64,000 nt of DNA from JBGAJN01 sp044224905 (GTDB lineage Bacteria; Verrucomicrobiota; Verrucomicrobiia; Limisphaerales; JBGAJN01). The notes beneath the pieces are model-generated. The model ran no database searches, was not told where the DNA came from, and saw only the letters and a program-made list of their open reading frames with translations. Below are positions 37,201 through 45,679 of this stretch, piece by piece. A program made the translations under genes and the position numbers. Every line of letters begins with the position of its first letter. The first letter of the stretch is position 1. The stretch lies in contig JBGAJN010000003.1 in assembly GCA_044224905.1 (NCBI GenBank), forward strand, positions 434,001 to 498,000, read 5' to 3'.

Positions 37201-37311
37201 CAACTGCTCACGCTTTACACGACGCCGGTCGTGTACCTCGCCTTTGAGCACATGCGGCAAAAATTTCGTGTGTGGCGCGGACGTGTTGCGGTCAAGCCGG
37301 CGACAGTTTGA
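34204..37311 (+). CDS. RND efflux permease, MdtC-like
   Basis: A 1035-residue permease, paralogous to the one upstream (FIRRPVGTSLLAIGL, GFVVDDAIVVIENVYR, GIVKKNAIMMIDFALEAER). The ATG overlaps the upstream stop as ATGA, so translation is coupled and the products are probably made in equal amounts for a heterotrimeric pump of the MdtBC type. No outer-membrane TolC-type gene follows before the operon ends, so the pump must borrow a channel from elsewhere. Confidence 0.93.
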   Translation: MNVSEPFIRRPVGTSLLAIGLFILGIVAYSFLPVAPVPRVDFPMIMVTATLPGADPATTASSVAAPLERRLGQISGVTEMTSISTLGSSSITLQFDLSRKVNDAARDVQAAINAATADLPANLPSPPTYRKINPADTPIMVLALTSDTLAGSTVYEYADNIIGQRLSELEGISQVVINGAEKSAVRVQVDPSALASMGLSLEDVRSMIGQVNVNSPKGSFEGPDSSYTITSNDQLNEAADYKNLILTQRKGVPIKLDAVARVLDGVENGRQAGWFGTRRAVLLIIYKQPDANVIETVDRIHAVLPQLERWLPPTVKISQVSDRTTTIRASLEEVQFSLILSISLVVMVVFLFLRRFWPTFIACVTVPLAIAGTLGGMYLCDYTLDNLSLMAITISVGFVVDDAIVVIENVYRFSEQGDSTLQAALKGARQIGFTVISMSTSLIAVFIPLLFMGGLIGRLFHEFAVTLSLAILVSGVISLTLTPMMCSRFLKPESEYKDRSVVYRGCENAFNWLLATYESGLKWVLRHQGFTLFVALLTAVATVWLYTEVPKGFFPQQDTGVMFGTTEAAQDISFQAMAKLQDKVARVVLDDPAVLTLGSFIGASSGSSTVNNGRMFITLKPLSERKVSADAVINRLRKKLSEIGGITLFLQSAQDIRVGGRFGKAQFQYALQAADLNDLNEWTPKLVEKLRSFPQLRDVSSDQQTRGLKANVVVDRDAASRLGVSPIAIDNTLYDAFGQRQVSTIYKRYNQHHVVLEVDPKYQLDPASLQKIYVRANNGNLIPLSSVAKFQMVNASLSVNHQGQFPAVTVSFNLAPGVALGDATDLVHKAAEELHIPGRIQGSFQGTAQVFQSSLSNMPLLIAAALLAVYVVLGMLYESLIHPITILSTLPSAGVGALLALMVTGFDLSLVSFIGIILLMGIVKKNAIMMIDFALEAERHEGLSPEEAIYKACVIRFRPIMMTTMAALLGAVPLAVGWGTGSELRRPLGIAVVGGLIVSQLLTLYTTPVVYLAFEHMRQKFRVWRGRVAVKPATV

Positions 37312-37453
37312 GTTCGTTGCGCCAACGCGGAATGGGCTCGCCGTCGTTGCCAGAATTGATTAGCGGCTGAGAAGAGTTCAACGAAGCAGTTGTCGGTTAC
37401 GCGAATGGTGCTATGGGTAACTCAAACCTAAAACCACAGGAAGGAGAACAGCT

Positions 37454-37699
37454 ATGGACTTCGTATGGTTTATTCTGATCGGACTCTGCGCCGGCTGGCT
37501 GGCGGGGCAACTGATAAAAGGCGGCGGCTTCGGCGTGCTCGGGGACATCATTGTGGGCGTGATCGGCGCATTGCTGGGTGGGTTCCTATTTCGCGAGCTC
37601 GGGCTTTCATCCGGCGGAGGTTTGCTGGGCAGCCTGATCGTCGCGACCGTGGGCGCCATTGTCCTCCTCTTTCTGCTGCGACTGATCAAGAAAGCGTGA
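37454..37699 (+). CDS. GlsB/YeaQ/YmgE family small membrane protein
   Basis: An 81-residue protein with three membrane helices and Gly-rich turns (FILIGLCAGWLAGQLIKGGG, GDIIVGVIGALLGGFLF). This is the transglycosylase-associated/GlsB family, often induced by envelope or general stress. The ATG is preceded by AGGAAGGAGA, one of the best ribosome binding sites of the window. It stands alone between the efflux operon and a convergent PQQ-like gene. Confidence 0.88.
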   Translation: MDFVWFILIGLCAGWLAGQLIKGGGFGVLGDIIVGVIGALLGGFLFRELGLSSGGGLLGSLIVATVGAIVLLFLLRLIKKA

Positions 37700-37737
37700 C
37701 GACCGCTGCCCGGCTACGCGCGGAAAGCGCGCGGCGC

Positions 37738-39018
37738 CTACTTCAGTTTCACGCAGACCAGCGTGTCTTTGCTTCGCGCGTAGAGAAAACCGTTCGCGAG
37801 CGCGGGATATGCACGCACGCCGGCGCCGAGGATTTGGGCACGCGCGAGTTCGACGTATTTGTCTGAAGATGCGGAGGCGCGGATTAGTTCACCGGTTTCC
37901 GACAACACGAACAGGGAGTCGCCGGCGAGAATCAGATTCGAACCTTTCAAGCCGGGCTTGGCCCAGCGCACTTTTCCGGTGGTGAATTCGACGCATCGTA
38001 GTTCGGTCCCGCCGGGAAAATCGTGGCGACCGTGGAGACCGTAGAGAAACCCGTCGCGTAAGACTGGCGAAGAATATTGCAGCGAGAGCGATTCATCATT
38101 GCCCCAGATTTTCTCGATTTTCCCGTCGTGAAACCGCAGCAATTGCGCGCCGGTATCGTAGGCGGCGGTGATGAAAATGTTTTCACCGCTGATTAGCGGA
38201 GTGGCGCCGGTAACGGAGGCGTTTTGCGGCGGTCGGAACGGCTGTTGGAAATTTACTTTGCCGTCGGCAGCGCTCAGTCCGACGAAATTTCCCCGCGTTA
38301 ACGCCAGCACGAGTCGTTGCGTGCCGAACGTGGCGGCAATCGGCGACGAGTAACTGGGTTCATCGTCGATGGCGTGCCAGAGAACTTTCCCGGACTCTTT
38401 GTCAAAGGCGATCACGCTGCTCGCATTTTTGCCGCCGACATTGACGATCACGGAGTTGCCTTCCACGAGCGGCGAGCAAGCGAGGCCGAAGAAACCCTTG
38501 GAAGCAGCGAATTCCTTTTTGCAATCCACGCTCCACAGCGACTTGCCGTCGGCGAGGCTCGCGCACGTGAGCCGGCCGTCGGCGCCAAAGGTGTACACCT
38601 TGTCGCCGGCGATGCATGGAGTGCCGCGCGGGCCGGGATCGAATCCGAAATCGTCGCGATACGCTGTGGGATACGGCAACCTCCAGAGCGAGACGCCTTT
38701 TTCGGCATCGACTGCCTCGATAATCTCTTCGTTGCCGACGCGGTGAAAGATGATGAGCTTTTTGTCAGCCACGACGGGGGCGCTAAAACCGGCGCCAACC
38801 TTCTTCGTCCAGACGACGGTTGGTCCTTCTTTCGGCCACGTGGCGGCTAAGCCTTCGCCGGTAGTCGCTCCGTTGCGCGTCGGACCGAGCATTTGCGGCC
38901 AATCGGCGGCCAGCAGGGACGAGCCGTGAACAATGAGGAACGAAAGCAAGACGTGCGATCTCGCCGAGAAACATGAGTTCAATCGGGTGCGGTGAGGCAG
39001 CGGATTCTTTTCAATCAT
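37738..39018 (-). CDS. Secreted PQQ-like beta-propeller protein
   Basis: A protein of 426 residues. Export segment SHVLLSFLIVHGSSLLAA, then the mature start DWPQMLGPTRNGATTGEG. Blade motifs include AEKGVSLWRLPY, ADGKSLWSVDC, ESGKVLWHAI and TTGKVRWAKPG. It resembles the 22396 propeller most (F-H-R-V-G-N-E-E, Y-R-D-D-F-G, P-R-G-T-P). ATG 39018 avoids overlap with the zinc-ribbon gene that ends at 39042. Role unknown, extracytoplasmic. Confidence 0.84.
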   Translation of the reverse strand: MIEKNPLPHRTRLNSCFSARSHVLLSFLIVHGSSLLAADWPQMLGPTRNGATTGEGLAATWPKEGPTVVWTKKVGAGFSAPVVADKKLIIFHRVGNEEIIEAVDAEKGVSLWRLPYPTAYRDDFGFDPGPRGTPCIAGDKVYTFGADGRLTCASLADGKSLWSVDCKKEFAASKGFFGLACSPLVEGNSVIVNVGGKNASSVIAFDKESGKVLWHAIDDEPSYSSPIAATFGTQRLVLALTRGNFVGLSAADGKVNFQQPFRPPQNASVTGATPLISGENIFITAAYDTGAQLLRFHDGKIEKIWGNDESLSLQYSSPVLRDGFLYGLHGRHDFPGGTELRCVEFTTGKVRWAKPGLKGSNLILAGDSLFVLSETGELIRASASSDKYVELARAQILGAGVRAYPALANGFLYARSKDTLVCVKLK

Positions 39019-39041
39019 AGTGCGCACCCTCTGTACCATCA

Positions 39042-39317
39042 TCAGTGACGAAAAACCATGAGCGTAATGAAGCCTGCTACAAGTGCAGCCGCCACCGCCC
39101 ACCAAATCCACGAGACGCCGCGGGGTTTAATTTTGTCTTCTTCGCCGAATTCATTTTTGACGAACTCGTCGTAGTCGAATTCCTGATCCGGGAGATTGAG
39201 TCCTTGCGTCACGGCGTCCTCTGACCAACCGGTCTTTTCGTCCGCGCCGCATTCGGGGCAGGCTTTGGCGCGTGGGGGAATTTCTGCTCCGCAGTTCGGG
39301 CAATTTTCCGGCGTCAT
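39042..39317 (-). CDS. Zinc-ribbon membrane protein
   Basis: A 91-residue protein. The N-terminal zinc ribbon has two knuckles, CPNC at 6-9 and CPEC at 20-23. An acidic linker (DQEFDYDEFVKNEFGEEDK) and one C-terminal membrane helix (WIWWAVAAALVAGFITLMVF) follow. Such proteins are common and of unknown function. It lies 23 bases upstream of the PQQ-like gene in the same direction. Confidence 0.78.
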   Translation of the reverse strand: MTPENCPNCGAEIPPRAKACPECGADEKTGWSEDAVTQGLNLPDQEFDYDEFVKNEFGEEDKIKPRGVSWIWWAVAAALVAGFITLMVFRH

Positions 39318-39357
39318 TCTGGAGCTTGGTCAGGATCGCGCGCGGATCGCAAGCCGG

Positions 39358-39996
39358 TTATCGGCAGTTCCCCATGGGTGCACCGGCTGAGATCCAGAGG
39401 ATTGCGCCGACAAATCCCGCTGCAAGCCCGACCATGACAACATCACCAGCGACAGCGAACGGTGTTAGCACGACGCGGGAGGTTGTCGGGTGCGACGTCG
39501 AGTAATGTGGCAGCGTGTATGGGCCTTCATCCCAGTGTTCGCCGTGAAGGGTCAGTTGATTGTCGTTCGAACGGATCACGGCATAGAGCTGCGGCGGAGT
39601 TGCGGTCACAGGTTCGGCAGCGGCAAGCAACGGGATCGGCAGCAAGTTTTCGGCGGAGTCCGAGGAAACGAATCGCGGTTTGCGATTGGTATCGGTACGG
39701 GATCGGTTTTCCAAAAGGAAATAGGCGCGCCGGGTGACCGTCTTCGAATTGTCCTTGGCTTCGTTGTATTGGACTAGGATGTCGGGTGGGTTGACCGACT
39801 CGTATAGTTGGACTCCAGAATTCGCCGCAGGGTGGTATTCGCTTCCTTCAAAATCGGCTTCGGGACTCCAGAGCTTGCGGGTCAGGCTGAAATCACGGGC
39901 GGTTTCACACCCGGTTGTCCCTATCAATAGTATGACGGCAAGGGCGGTTGCGATGAATTGGTTGCCGAGCTTGGCGGCTGTCGTGTTCCTTTGCAT
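39358..39996 (-). CDS. Putative lipoprotein
   Basis: A 212-residue protein with a lipoprotein signal (FIATALAVILLIGTTGCE); the lipobox Cys is residue 30. The body is polar with no family I recognise. The C-terminus carries a second hydrophobic segment (AVAGDVVMVGLAAGFVGAILW), unusual for a simple lipoprotein and perhaps a membrane hairpin. It is 40 bases upstream of the zinc-ribbon gene in the same direction, so the three genes may be one unit. Confidence 0.72.
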   Translation of the reverse strand: MQRNTTAAKLGNQFIATALAVILLIGTTGCETARDFSLTRKLWSPEADFEGSEYHPAANSGVQLYESVNPPDILVQYNEAKDNSKTVTRRAYFLLENRSRTDTNRKPRFVSSDSAENLLPIPLLAAAEPVTATPPQLYAVIRSNDNQLTLHGEHWDEGPYTLPHYSTSHPTTSRVVLTPFAVAGDVVMVGLAAGFVGAILWISAGAPMGNCR

Positions 39997-40037
39997 GCCA
40001 TGAGGAATACGGCAGTCCGCGACGGATACGTGAATTG

Positions 40038-40070
40038 ATAAACTGACGTTTGGTAATTGAGTCAGTTTAT
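40038..40070. terminator. Inverted repeat between GNAT gene and lipoprotein gene
   Basis: ATAAACTGAC (40038-40047) and GTCAGTTTAT (40061-40070) are perfect complements with a 13-base loop. It lies 36 bases past the stop of the minus-strand acetyltransferase gene and upstream of the lipoprotein start. No run of T follows, so it may be a weak terminator or an operator. Confidence 0.4.
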
Positions 40071-40105
40071 GCTGCCGAGCGACGCGCGTTCCGTGCGTAA
40101 CGGTG

Positions 40106-40687
40106 TTAACCGACGCCCGCGTATTCTTCGTCGGTCAGCAAGTCGAGTCCCATGAGGATGTAGTCGTGGGAAATCGCCTGCATGTCTTTCACGTAGTCGG
40201 GCAGTTTCAGCAGCGGGCTGAAGCCGAGCATGCCGAAGACCTTCATCGCGGCTTCCTGCTGGCCAATGAACTCCGCTTCGAGTCGCTCAAGCCCGCAGGA
40301 CCGGGCGATCTCAATTATTTCGCCCACCACCGAGCGGGCAAGTCCGCGGCCGCGGAAGTGCGGATGAACCAGAATGCTCACGCGGCCAATGTGACGCTTC
40401 CACCCGCCGAGTTGCTGGTGCAGCGTGGCGTCGGCGAGGATGCGATTTCCCGCGACGGCAACCAGCGGGAGGTTTCGTCCGTAATCCAGTTGTTCACACC
40501 AGGCGCGAACCACCTCCGGTTCGGTGACTCGATGTTTGATAAACATGCGCTCCTGCTCCGGCACGGCGAGGAAGAATTCGTGAAAATGCTTCTCGTCGGT
40601 CTTCAACAACGGGCGAAGTTGGCAGGTGTAACCATCTTTGAGCGTTACGTTCTTCGGAAACTCTTCGAGCGCGGATTCGAGTGACAT
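40106..40687 (-). CDS. GNAT family N-acetyltransferase
   Basis: A 193-residue enzyme. The acetyl-CoA loop is seen as HPHFRGRGLARSVVGEIIEIA (R-G-x-G-x-A/S type), preceded by the strand GRVSILV and followed by LEAEFIGQQEAAMKVFGMLGF. The N-terminus (TLKDGYTCQLRPLLKTDEKHFHEFF) is typical of stand-alone bacterial GNATs. Substrate unknown. ATG 40687 is chosen because the longer frame upstream overlaps the next gene. Confidence 0.85.
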   Translation of the reverse strand: MSLESALEEFPKNVTLKDGYTCQLRPLLKTDEKHFHEFFLAVPEQERMFIKHRVTEPEVVRAWCEQLDYGRNLPLVAVAGNRILADATLHQQLGGWKRHIGRVSILVHPHFRGRGLARSVVGEIIEIARSCGLERLEAEFIGQQEAAMKVFGMLGFSPLLKLPDYVKDMQAISHDYILMGLDLLTDEEYAGVG

Positions 40688-40740
40688 AGCGTTCTGATCC
40701 TTTCCTAGGCCGGGCAGAACACCGTCCGTGCTGCACTTCC

Positions 40741-41487
40741 TCAGTGCGGCCTGGAATAGATGAACTCGCCGGCAATTCCCGTTTCGTGGCTGAGAAAATT
40801 CACATCGAGCGATTTTGGATCGATGCTCCAACGCGCTGCGAGCTGGGAAACCCTTTCGCAATTGCGCCGGGCGATCTCCCGCGTGCGGGGCACCATCTCT
40901 GAAGGCGGATCCCCGTACGGCCGGCAGCGGAGGTGAAGATCGTGCTCGGCTTGGGTAAGGTCTCCTTGGTTCCACAACGTCTCGTCCGCCCACGCGTACG
41001 CCCGCACGACGCGACCATCCAGCACCTTGATCCAAGCGTGATGATAGAAGACGGGTTGCGCGTTGAAATATATAACCAGCCCGAGTTGTCGACTGAGTTC
41101 CAGAATGAACGCGTGGAAGTCGTCAATGTCATCGCTAGGCTCAGGAAGGCTCGCGCCGAAAACCAGGACCCAACCGGACACGGGCGGGGTAATAAAGATC
41201 TTCGCCTCCGCGGCGCGTTCCAATCCTTCAGACCAGGAGCAGGGCAGGGCGTGATGAAGGCGCAACGCGGCTTGCACGGATTGAACATCGTCCGTCTTGA
41301 CGGCCAACCACCCGCGCGGCGTATCAAAGAACAGAGGCGCCTCAGGTCGCGTAATGAGGGACTCCGCATTCGCGGTGGCGGATTGTCTTCGGAGGAGCCG
41401 ACGACTGAGAAGGAAGGTGAAGAATACACTGATTGCGATTACGAGAACCAACGGCAGCATTGTAGCTATCGATGACCACATCAGCAC
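40741..41487 (-). CDS. Single-pass membrane protein of unknown function
   Basis: A 248-residue protein with one N-terminal membrane helix (TMLPLVLVIAISVFFTFLLSRRLL) and a cytoplasmic-looking soluble domain rich in Trp and charged residues. No recognised family. GTG 41487 is chosen because AGGAGG lies 11 bases upstream; ATG 41481 is the alternative. It lies 53 bases ahead of the GNAT gene in the same direction. Confidence 0.68.
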   Translation of the reverse strand: MLMWSSIATMLPLVLVIAISVFFTFLLSRRLLRRQSATANAESLITRPEAPLFFDTPRGWLAVKTDDVQSVQAALRLHHALPCSWSEGLERAAEAKIFITPPVSGWVLVFGASLPEPSDDIDDFHAFILELSRQLGLVIYFNAQPVFYHHAWIKVLDGRVVRAYAWADETLWNQGDLTQAEHDLHLRCRPYGDPPSEMVPRTREIARRNCERVSQLAARWSIDPKSLDVNFLSHETGIAGEFIYSRPH

Positions 41488-41623
41488 TCACACTTTAACC
41501 TCCTGCCTTGATCCTTCAATTAAAAAGGTGCTGGAGAAGCATTTATTCGTGTCGGGTGGGCGAGAAACCCCTTGCGATCGGCCTCCGGGCAGGAGTTAAC
41601 TCGGAGGCGAAATTGATCCACGC

Positions 41624-42316
41624 ATGAAAAACCTTGCCCGCTTCACTCGTTTACTTTTCTCGATCTTTTGCTTCACGCTGATTGTTGAGGCGGCGGACCC
41701 CGCTCGTTATCTGAATCCTGCGAACTTCAAGGAACCGATCCGCGTCGCGTGCGTGGGCGATAGCATTACGTATGGCGCCGGCGTTGCGGATCGGGAGCGG
41801 AATTGCTATCCGGCGATTCTCGCCCAATGTCTCGGCGAGAAATTTAGCGTGAAGAATTTCGGCGTGAGCAGTTCGACGTTGCTCAAAAATGGCGATCATC
41901 CATATTGGAAAACTAAGGCGTTCAAAGAGGCGACCGATTTCGCGCCGCACGCGGTGGTCATCAAACTAGGGACCAATGATTCGAAGCCGCAGAATTGGGC
42001 TCACAAGGATGAGTTTGTCGCCGATCTCCGAGCGATGGTTGCGCATTTCTCCGCCTTGCCGACGAAGCCGCGTATTTGGCTGTGCCTTCCGGTGCCGGTG
42101 TATCAGGACAAATGGGGAATCAATGAAGCCGTGGTCAAAGGCGAAATCATTCCGCTCATCGAACGCGTGGCGAAGGAAATGAAACTGCGCACAATTGATC
42201 TCCACTCGGGCATGAGCGATCGCAAGGAAAGCTTTCCAGATGGCGTGCACCCGAACGCTGGGGGCGCTGCCTTCATGGCGCAGATCATCTGCTACGAACT
42301 CGTGGATCACGATTAA
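41624..42316 (+). CDS. Secreted SGNH/GDSL hydrolase
   Basis: A 230-residue esterase with signal peptide (LLFSIFCFTLIVEAA). Block I is GDSITYG with nucleophile Ser47; block III is KLGTND with the oxyanion Asn; block V is DGVHPN with the catalytic Asp and His. Family members remove acyl groups from carbohydrates or lipids. It lies 75 bases ahead of a sulfatase gene; the pair may strip acetyl and sulfate groups from an external polysaccharide. Confidence 0.9.
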   Translation: MKNLARFTRLLFSIFCFTLIVEAADPARYLNPANFKEPIRVACVGDSITYGAGVADRERNCYPAILAQCLGEKFSVKNFGVSSSTLLKNGDHPYWKTKAFKEATDFAPHAVVIKLGTNDSKPQNWAHKDEFVADLRAMVAHFSALPTKPRIWLCLPVPVYQDKWGINEAVVKGEIIPLIERVAKEMKLRTIDLHSGMSDRKESFPDGVHPNAGGAAFMAQIICYELVDHD

Positions 42317-42390
42317 CGGAGAAGCGTGCGGAACTCCAACTCGCGGTAACCTTTGCCAATCTCTGCTCCGTCCAGCAGCCAGCCACTCTC

Positions 42391-44415
42391 ATGAAACTCA
42401 CCACTAACTTTGGTCGTCGGGACATTTTTGCAAAAATCGTTTCAACGACTTCGCGCCGGCGAGGGCTAAGGCGCGAGTGGATTGTTGGGCTTATTTTTTG
42501 CGCGGGGCTTCTCGCGACCATATTCCCCGCGAATGCTGCCAGCGTCCGTCCCAACATCGTCCTCATTTTCATCGACGACATGGGCTACGGCGACATTGGA
42601 CCGTTTGGTTCCAAATTGAATCGCACGCCGAACCTCGACCGCATGGCGCGCGAAGGAATGAAGCTGACTAGCTTTTACGCCGCGCCCGTCTGTTCCGTGT
42701 CGCGCGCGCAAGTGATCACGGGCTGTTACGGGCAACGCGTTTCCATTCCCGGCGTGTTCGGTCCGGGAAACAAAAACGGCATCAACGCGGAGGAACACAC
42801 CGTCGCCGAATTGCTGAAGGCGCAGGGGTACGCGACGATGTGCATCGGCAAATGGCATCTCGGCGACCAGCCGATTTTCTTTCCAACGCGCCACGGCTTC
42901 GATCATTACCTCGGGATTCCCTATTCGAACGACATGTTGAGAACGGCCAGGGTGAACGGTAAGCGCGTCGTCCCGCTCGTGCGCGATGAGGCGGTGCAGG
43001 AACTGTTGACCGAGGACGATCAGGACGGCATCACGTCGCGTTACACGGACGAGGCGGTGAAGTTCATTACGGAGCACAAGTCGGGACCGTTCTTCCTCTA
43101 CTTGCCTCACAACGCCGTGCACACTCCCATTCATCCGGGAGCAAAATTTCGTGGCAAATCCAACAACGGCCGCTTCGGTGATTGGGTTGAGGAAGTGGAC
43201 TGGAGCGTTGGACGCGTGCTCGACACGTTGCGCGAACTCAAACTCGACTCGAACACGCTCGTGATGTTCAGCAGCGATAACGGTCCGTGGCTCGTCAAAG
43301 GCAACGATGCCGGTACCGCGGGTCCGTTGCGCGGAGGAAAAGGCTCCACTTGGGAAGGCGGCGTTCGCGAACCGACCCTCGCGTGGTGGCCGGGACGAAT
43401 TGCCCCGGGCAGCGTGTGCGACGCCATTGCGGGCAACATTGATTTCCTCCCGACCTTCGTGAGCGTTGCCGGTGGAACAGTGCCGAGTGATCGGAAGATT
43501 GACGGCAAAGACATTTCCCCGCTGCTTCTCGGCAAGACCACGGAGTCGCCGCACGAGGCGCGGTACTACTACTCGAGCTACAAGTTGCAAGCTGTCCGTT
43601 CCGGCCCGTGGAAGCTGGCGATCGCGCCGCAGAATGACGGCATGGGCAAGACGGGACCAGCTGTTCCTGCCTCACTCGATAAGCCGCGGCTCTACAACCT
43701 CGACCACGAAATCGGTGAGCGCACGGATGTTGCCGCGGCACATCCTGACGTGGTGAATCGCCTGAAGGCGCTCGCGGTAAAAATGGCGGCTGACCTCGGC
43801 GAGGGAAAGCCTGGCCCCGGCGTGCGTCCCGCTGGTTCGGTGGAAAATCCGGTGATGCTTTATCCGTCTGATGAGCCGGGAAAAAAGAAAAGCGCCAAGA
43901 AGACCGCGAAAGCAGCCAAGGGCGGGAAAAAATCCGCTGCAACGAGCACGGGTTCGCTCGATGCGCTCAAACTTGGTGACACGCTCGCGCCCGACGCCGC
44001 ACCGCAGGTGGCCAACAAGGCGATTAGCATTTCTTGCGAAGTGGAATCAAAGTCTCCGAACGGTGTAATCGTCGCACACGGTGGTGTCGCCGTTGGTTAC
44101 GCGGTGCATCTGAAAGACGGCCACGTTGTCTTCACGGTTCACGCCGGCAAAGAGGCGACGAGCGTTACGTCGAGTGAAACACCCACGGGTCGTTTCACGC
44201 TGGAAGCGAAGCTTGCCGCCGACCGGACGATGACGCTCGCGCTCAACGGCAAGCCCGTCGCCACTGGCAAAGCGAACGGCCTGATCACGCACCAGCCGCA
44301 GGAGAATTTCTGTGTCGGTCACGACGACGCCAAACCGGTGACGGTCTACGGTGGCAACGCCACGTTTCAGGGAACCATCGCGAATCTCAAGATTTCCCTC
44401 GAAGGGAAAAAGTGA
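42391..44415 (+). CDS. Exported type I sulfatase with C-terminal sandwich domain
   Basis: A 674-residue alkaline-phosphatase-fold enzyme. An export helix (WIVGLIFCAGLLATIFPANA) precedes the catalytic start NIVLIFIDDMGYGD, where the two Asp bind calcium. The formylglycine motif is CSVSRAQVITG with Cys101; the usual Pro or Ala at its third position is Val here. GKWHLG, HNAVHTPIHP and FSSDNGPW are further active-site blocks. After a Lys-rich linker (about 490-515) a LamG-like sandwich domain ends the protein. It probably cleaves sulfate esters of glycans and needs a formylglycine-generating enzyme not encoded here. Confidence 0.9.
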   Translation: MKLTTNFGRRDIFAKIVSTTSRRRGLRREWIVGLIFCAGLLATIFPANAASVRPNIVLIFIDDMGYGDIGPFGSKLNRTPNLDRMAREGMKLTSFYAAPVCSVSRAQVITGCYGQRVSIPGVFGPGNKNGINAEEHTVAELLKAQGYATMCIGKWHLGDQPIFFPTRHGFDHYLGIPYSNDMLRTARVNGKRVVPLVRDEAVQELLTEDDQDGITSRYTDEAVKFITEHKSGPFFLYLPHNAVHTPIHPGAKFRGKSNNGRFGDWVEEVDWSVGRVLDTLRELKLDSNTLVMFSSDNGPWLVKGNDAGTAGPLRGGKGSTWEGGVREPTLAWWPGRIAPGSVCDAIAGNIDFLPTFVSVAGGTVPSDRKIDGKDISPLLLGKTTESPHEARYYYSSYKLQAVRSGPWKLAIAPQNDGMGKTGPAVPASLDKPRLYNLDHEIGERTDVAAAHPDVVNRLKALAVKMAADLGEGKPGPGVRPAGSVENPVMLYPSDEPGKKKSAKKTAKAAKGGKKSAATSTGSLDALKLGDTLAPDAAPQVANKAISISCEVESKSPNGVIVAHGGVAVGYAVHLKDGHVVFTVHAGKEATSVTSSETPTGRFTLEAKLAADRTMTLALNGKPVATGKANGLITHQPQENFCVGHDDAKPVTVYGGNATFQGTIANLKISLEGKK

Positions 44416-44671
44416 AGGTGTTGATCGAAAGTTCCGCGGATCGCTCGCAAATCGCAGCGCGAACTTGAATGCCAGATGCGCTCTGGCAAGCTAGGCCAGT
44501 TTTTGGTCAGTTCCTGTATGCTCTAACCGGTAGCCAAACCGTGGCGGTCAGCTTTTACTGGCCAACAACTCGACAAGTGCCAGACCAGATTTCAATATCG
44601 ATTCCAGCAATGCGCGATTGCAGAGATTTATTTCTTCGCCGATCGAAGTGGGCGGTGAGCTTTTCTTCGTA

Positions 44672-45649
44672 ATGGAAACAAGTGTTCACGACCGCATTCG
44701 CGCATCGGTGTCGCGCACCACGGGAAACGGCGCGACAACGCTGACATTCCGGGCAATGGGAACAGTCTGTCGGATTCACTTCGGTGCTACCCCGGCGTTG
44801 GCCGATGCTTTCGTAGCGGCTGCTTTGCAGTGGGTCGGGAATTTCGAAAGCCGTTACTCGCGCTTCCTTCCGGACAGTTTGATAAGCCGGATCAATCTGG
44901 CGGCCGGTCGCGAATGGGTGGAGATCGATCGCGAGACCGAACGTATACTTGCGCTTTGCCATGAGGCGCATTTTCTGACCCGCGGAATATTTGATCCGAC
45001 TTCGCTGCCACTCATTCAATTATGGAACTGGAAGGCTCAGCCTCCCGTCATTCCCGATGACAAGGCTATTGCGAATGCTCTCACCCACGTCGGCTGGCGA
45101 AAGGTCAAGCGGGCTCCTGGTAAGGTTTTCCTGACCGAGCCGGGGATGAGTCTCGATCTCGGCGGCATCGGAAAGGAATACGCAGTAGATCAAGTTGTGC
45201 TGTTGGCGGTGCAGCATGGAATCGCCAGCATTCTCGTGGATTTTGGCCAGGATGTTTTCGCCTTTGGTGCGCCTCCTGATGGTCGACCTGCGTGGAAGAT
45301 CGGCTTGGAGGATCCGGCGCAACCGGGTCAATGCTGGACTTCGTTGGCGATTCAAAATCGCGCCGTGGCAACTTCGGGCGATTACTTCCGCAACTTTACC
45401 AAAGACGGGCGCCGGTTTGGGCACATTCTAGATGTGCGCACGGGCCAACCGGTCGACAACGGGGTCCGCTCGGTGAGTATTGTGGCGCCAAACTGTACGG
45501 TCGCTGGAATGTTGTCCACGGCGGCTTTTGTGCTCGGTCCCGACGAAGGGCTCAAACTGATTGATTCCTATGTTCACGCGGAAGGCTGCATCGTCCTCGA
45601 TCAACGCAAATTGCCGAGCCGCAGATTTTACGAGTATGTTGTTCGCTAA
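44672..45649 (+). CDS. apbE: FAD:protein FMN transferase (ApbE family)
   Basis: A 325-residue enzyme that transfers FMN from FAD to a Thr/Ser of target proteins outside the cytoplasm. Family blocks are FRAMGTVCRIHF, ESRYSRFLPDSLISRIN, FDPTSLPLIQLW, SLDLGGIGKEYAVD, VATSGDYFRNF and GHILDVRTGQPV. No clear signal peptide is seen from ATG 44672; the frame can be extended upstream to 44618. A TlpA-like thioredoxin follows 30 bases later. ApbE and TlpA genes often sit with DUF4266 and DUF3570 genes in related bacteria, but these are absent here. Confidence 0.88.
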   Translation: METSVHDRIRASVSRTTGNGATTLTFRAMGTVCRIHFGATPALADAFVAAALQWVGNFESRYSRFLPDSLISRINLAAGREWVEIDRETERILALCHEAHFLTRGIFDPTSLPLIQLWNWKAQPPVIPDDKAIANALTHVGWRKVKRAPGKVFLTEPGMSLDLGGIGKEYAVDQVVLLAVQHGIASILVDFGQDVFAFGAPPDGRPAWKIGLEDPAQPGQCWTSLAIQNRAVATSGDYFRNFTKDGRRFGHILDVRTGQPVDNGVRSVSIVAPNCTVAGMLSTAAFVLGPDEGLKLIDSYVHAEGCIVLDQRKLPSRRFYEYVVR

Positions 45650-45679
45650 CGCCGATATTTTTCCGTTCGGAATTTAATT

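Noticed and set aside
44469..44672. A 67-codon frame upstream of apbE
   Set aside because: No family features and overlaps the apbE start.
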